Shown piece by piece: positions 62,222-62,988 of a DNA stretch of 62,988 bases. The position numbers and the translations under genes were made by a program. This stretch comes from Promethearchaeati archaeon. Its GTDB lineage: Archaea > Asgardarchaeota > Heimdallarchaeia > Heimdallarchaeales > Heimdallarchaeaceae. Below the pieces are notes generated by a model that was not told the origin of the DNA, searched no databases, and saw nothing but the letters and a program-made list of their open reading frames with translations. The stretch covers positions 1-62,988 of the forward strand of contig JABLTJ010000020.1 of the NCBI GenBank assembly GCA_013166775.1, given 5' to 3'. The stretch's first letter is position 1. Every line of letters starts with the position of its first letter.

Positions 62222-62988
62222 TTAGTAATTTATGATTTTTAAGATATTAAAAGCTAGATTACGTGTTTGTTCTACTAACATATCTAAAGCTTGAACATTC
62301 TCTGAAGTTGGAGGTTTACTTCTTTTGTTCTTTTTAATAGATAGCACATCGAAACCCATTTCATTTTTCGATAAATCTAAACGAAAAACTGAAATCCAGT
62401 TCTTTTTTATTCTTATTTTTTTCTTAATCTTGTGAAATCTATCTCCAAAGATTTTTAACATATCATCATCAATATGGTTCTTCTTTGAATATTGCACAAA
62501 AAACTCTTTTATTACTAATAAACCTCTTACAATTTCGAATAATAGAATTTCAGCTTTTTCAGTATCGTAATAATTTCTTTGAATTCTGATCACCTGATCT
62601 AGCCTATCTAAAGATTTCTGAATAGCTTGATAACACCACATATCATTCAGCTTAAATTCATTACTGAGGTTTTCTCCCAAAACAATCTTAGATTCTGTGA
62701 CAAAATGATGAAAAAAAGGAGCATAAACACTGTTATTAATATGTTTTATGTGCTGTTTTTCAATAATTTTTATATCAAGTTTTTCGGGAATAGTATCTAA
62801 TTTGAATAATTCTGATATTTCTTTAGATGTTTTTTCTCCACAACCATCTTGACATATAACCAGAATATCAATGTCACTTGAATTTCTAGCATCTTCTTTT
62901 GCTAATGACCCTCCTAACACAATTGATTTTATATATGAAATTGTACAATTTTTTTGAATTTTATCAATAAAAACTTCTTTTAATTCAT
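62222..62988 (-). CDS. MNT-type nucleotidyltransferase domain protein, cut by the window edge
   Basis: At least 255 residues; the frame stays open to the right edge, so the true start lies outside. An internal GTG at 62920 falls inside the first motif and is not a sensible start. GGSLAKEDARNSSDIDILVI is the GS-x9-DxD catalytic pattern of minimal nucleotidyltransferases, and a third acidic residue is in KLDIKIIE. The C-terminal half is helical with a basic patch (IKKKIRIKKN) and reads like a HEPN-type bundle, though I do not see the RNase R-x4-H motif clearly. Such proteins act as antitoxins or modify nucleic acids. Confidence 0.75.
   Translation of the reverse strand, partial: ELKEVFIDKIQKNCTISYIKSIVLGGSLAKEDARNSSDIDILVICQDGCGEKTSKEISELFKLDTIPEKLDIKIIEKQHIKHINNSVYAPFFHHFVTESKIVLGENLSNEFKLNDMWCYQAIQKSLDRLDQVIRIQRNYYDTEKAEILLFEIVRGLLVIKEFFVQYSKKNHIDDDMLKIFGDRFHKIKKKIRIKKNWISVFRLDLSKNEMGFDVLSIKKNKRSKPPTSENVQALDMLVEQTRNLAFNILKIINY

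Overview
This is chromosomal DNA from an AT-rich archaeon. The archaeal assignment rests on an unsplit RNA polymerase subunit B (RpoB, 1132 aa), ribosomal proteins uS7, L10e and L30e of archaeal type, archaeal NusA, Nob1, UPF0147, an FAU-1-type RNA-binding protein, two intron-containing tRNAs, and genes that start close behind TATA boxes. A Rab/Ras-like small GTPase and a possible proteasome-assembly-chaperone-like protein point to an Asgard archaeon. A Loki- or Heimdall-type lineage fits, but I cannot place it further from one window.

Layout. 1-7.3 kb: a secreted protein followed by a three-gene ABC export operon (two very large FtsX/MacB-type permeases plus a LolD-like ATPase). 7.3-13.5 kb: a hemolysin-III-type membrane protein and surface-sugar genes (a two-domain sugar nucleotidyltransferase with an altered active site, a GT-C-like membrane protein, a GalE-like epimerase). 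13.5-19.9 kb (minus strand): cysteine desulfurase with a small Cys-containing partner, DUF2797 and FAU-1 proteins, tRNA-Ser, a pair of related membrane proteins with cytosolic eight-cysteine zinc modules, intron-containing tRNA-Asp and the small GTPase. 19.9-28.6 kb: HIT protein, GHMP kinase, amidohydrolase, family 4 uracil-DNA glycosylase with a PCNA-binding tail, phosphohexomutase, HAD protein, UMF1-like transporter, cyclophilin. 28.7-30.7 kb: a probable relic of an integrated element, bounded by an intron-containing tRNA-Met(CAT) and a partial copy of its 3' end, holding a decayed TnpB gene and a membrane-anchored winged-helix regulator.

31-33.4 kb: L10e and S7 as a pair, then a PAP2 phosphatase. 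33.6-39.4 kb: a compact plus-strand cluster of two short-chain dehydrogenases, both halves of glycine decarboxylase P-protein, and a COG3199-type ATP-NAD-kinase-like protein. 39.5-50.6 kb: a DUF4065/YwgA-like protein, pyruvate phosphate dikinase, SurE, a degenerate Hef-like helicase, RpoB, a SWIM protein, NusA and L30e. The usual archaeal rpoB-rpoA1-rpoA2-L30e-nusA-S12-S7 order is broken up here. 50.7-56.2 kb: an RHH-nucleotidyltransferase fusion, an atypical aminotransferase, Nob1, NAD kinase, an m5C RNA methyltransferase, a phosphodiesterase and tRNA-Leu. 56.3-63 kb: a UbiD-family decarboxylase (probably of the archaeal mevalonate route), serine hydroxymethyltransferase and FolD (folate one-carbon metabolism, linked with the P-protein genes), the chaperone-like protein, an anchored extracellular protein, and an MNT-type nucleotidyltransferase cut by the window edge.

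The most unusual items are the paired FKBP-like/zinc-module membrane proteins, the RHH-nucleotidyltransferase fusion, the tRNA-bounded relic element, and several enzymes that lack expected catalytic residues. No CRISPR array, rRNA gene or intact mobile element was seen.
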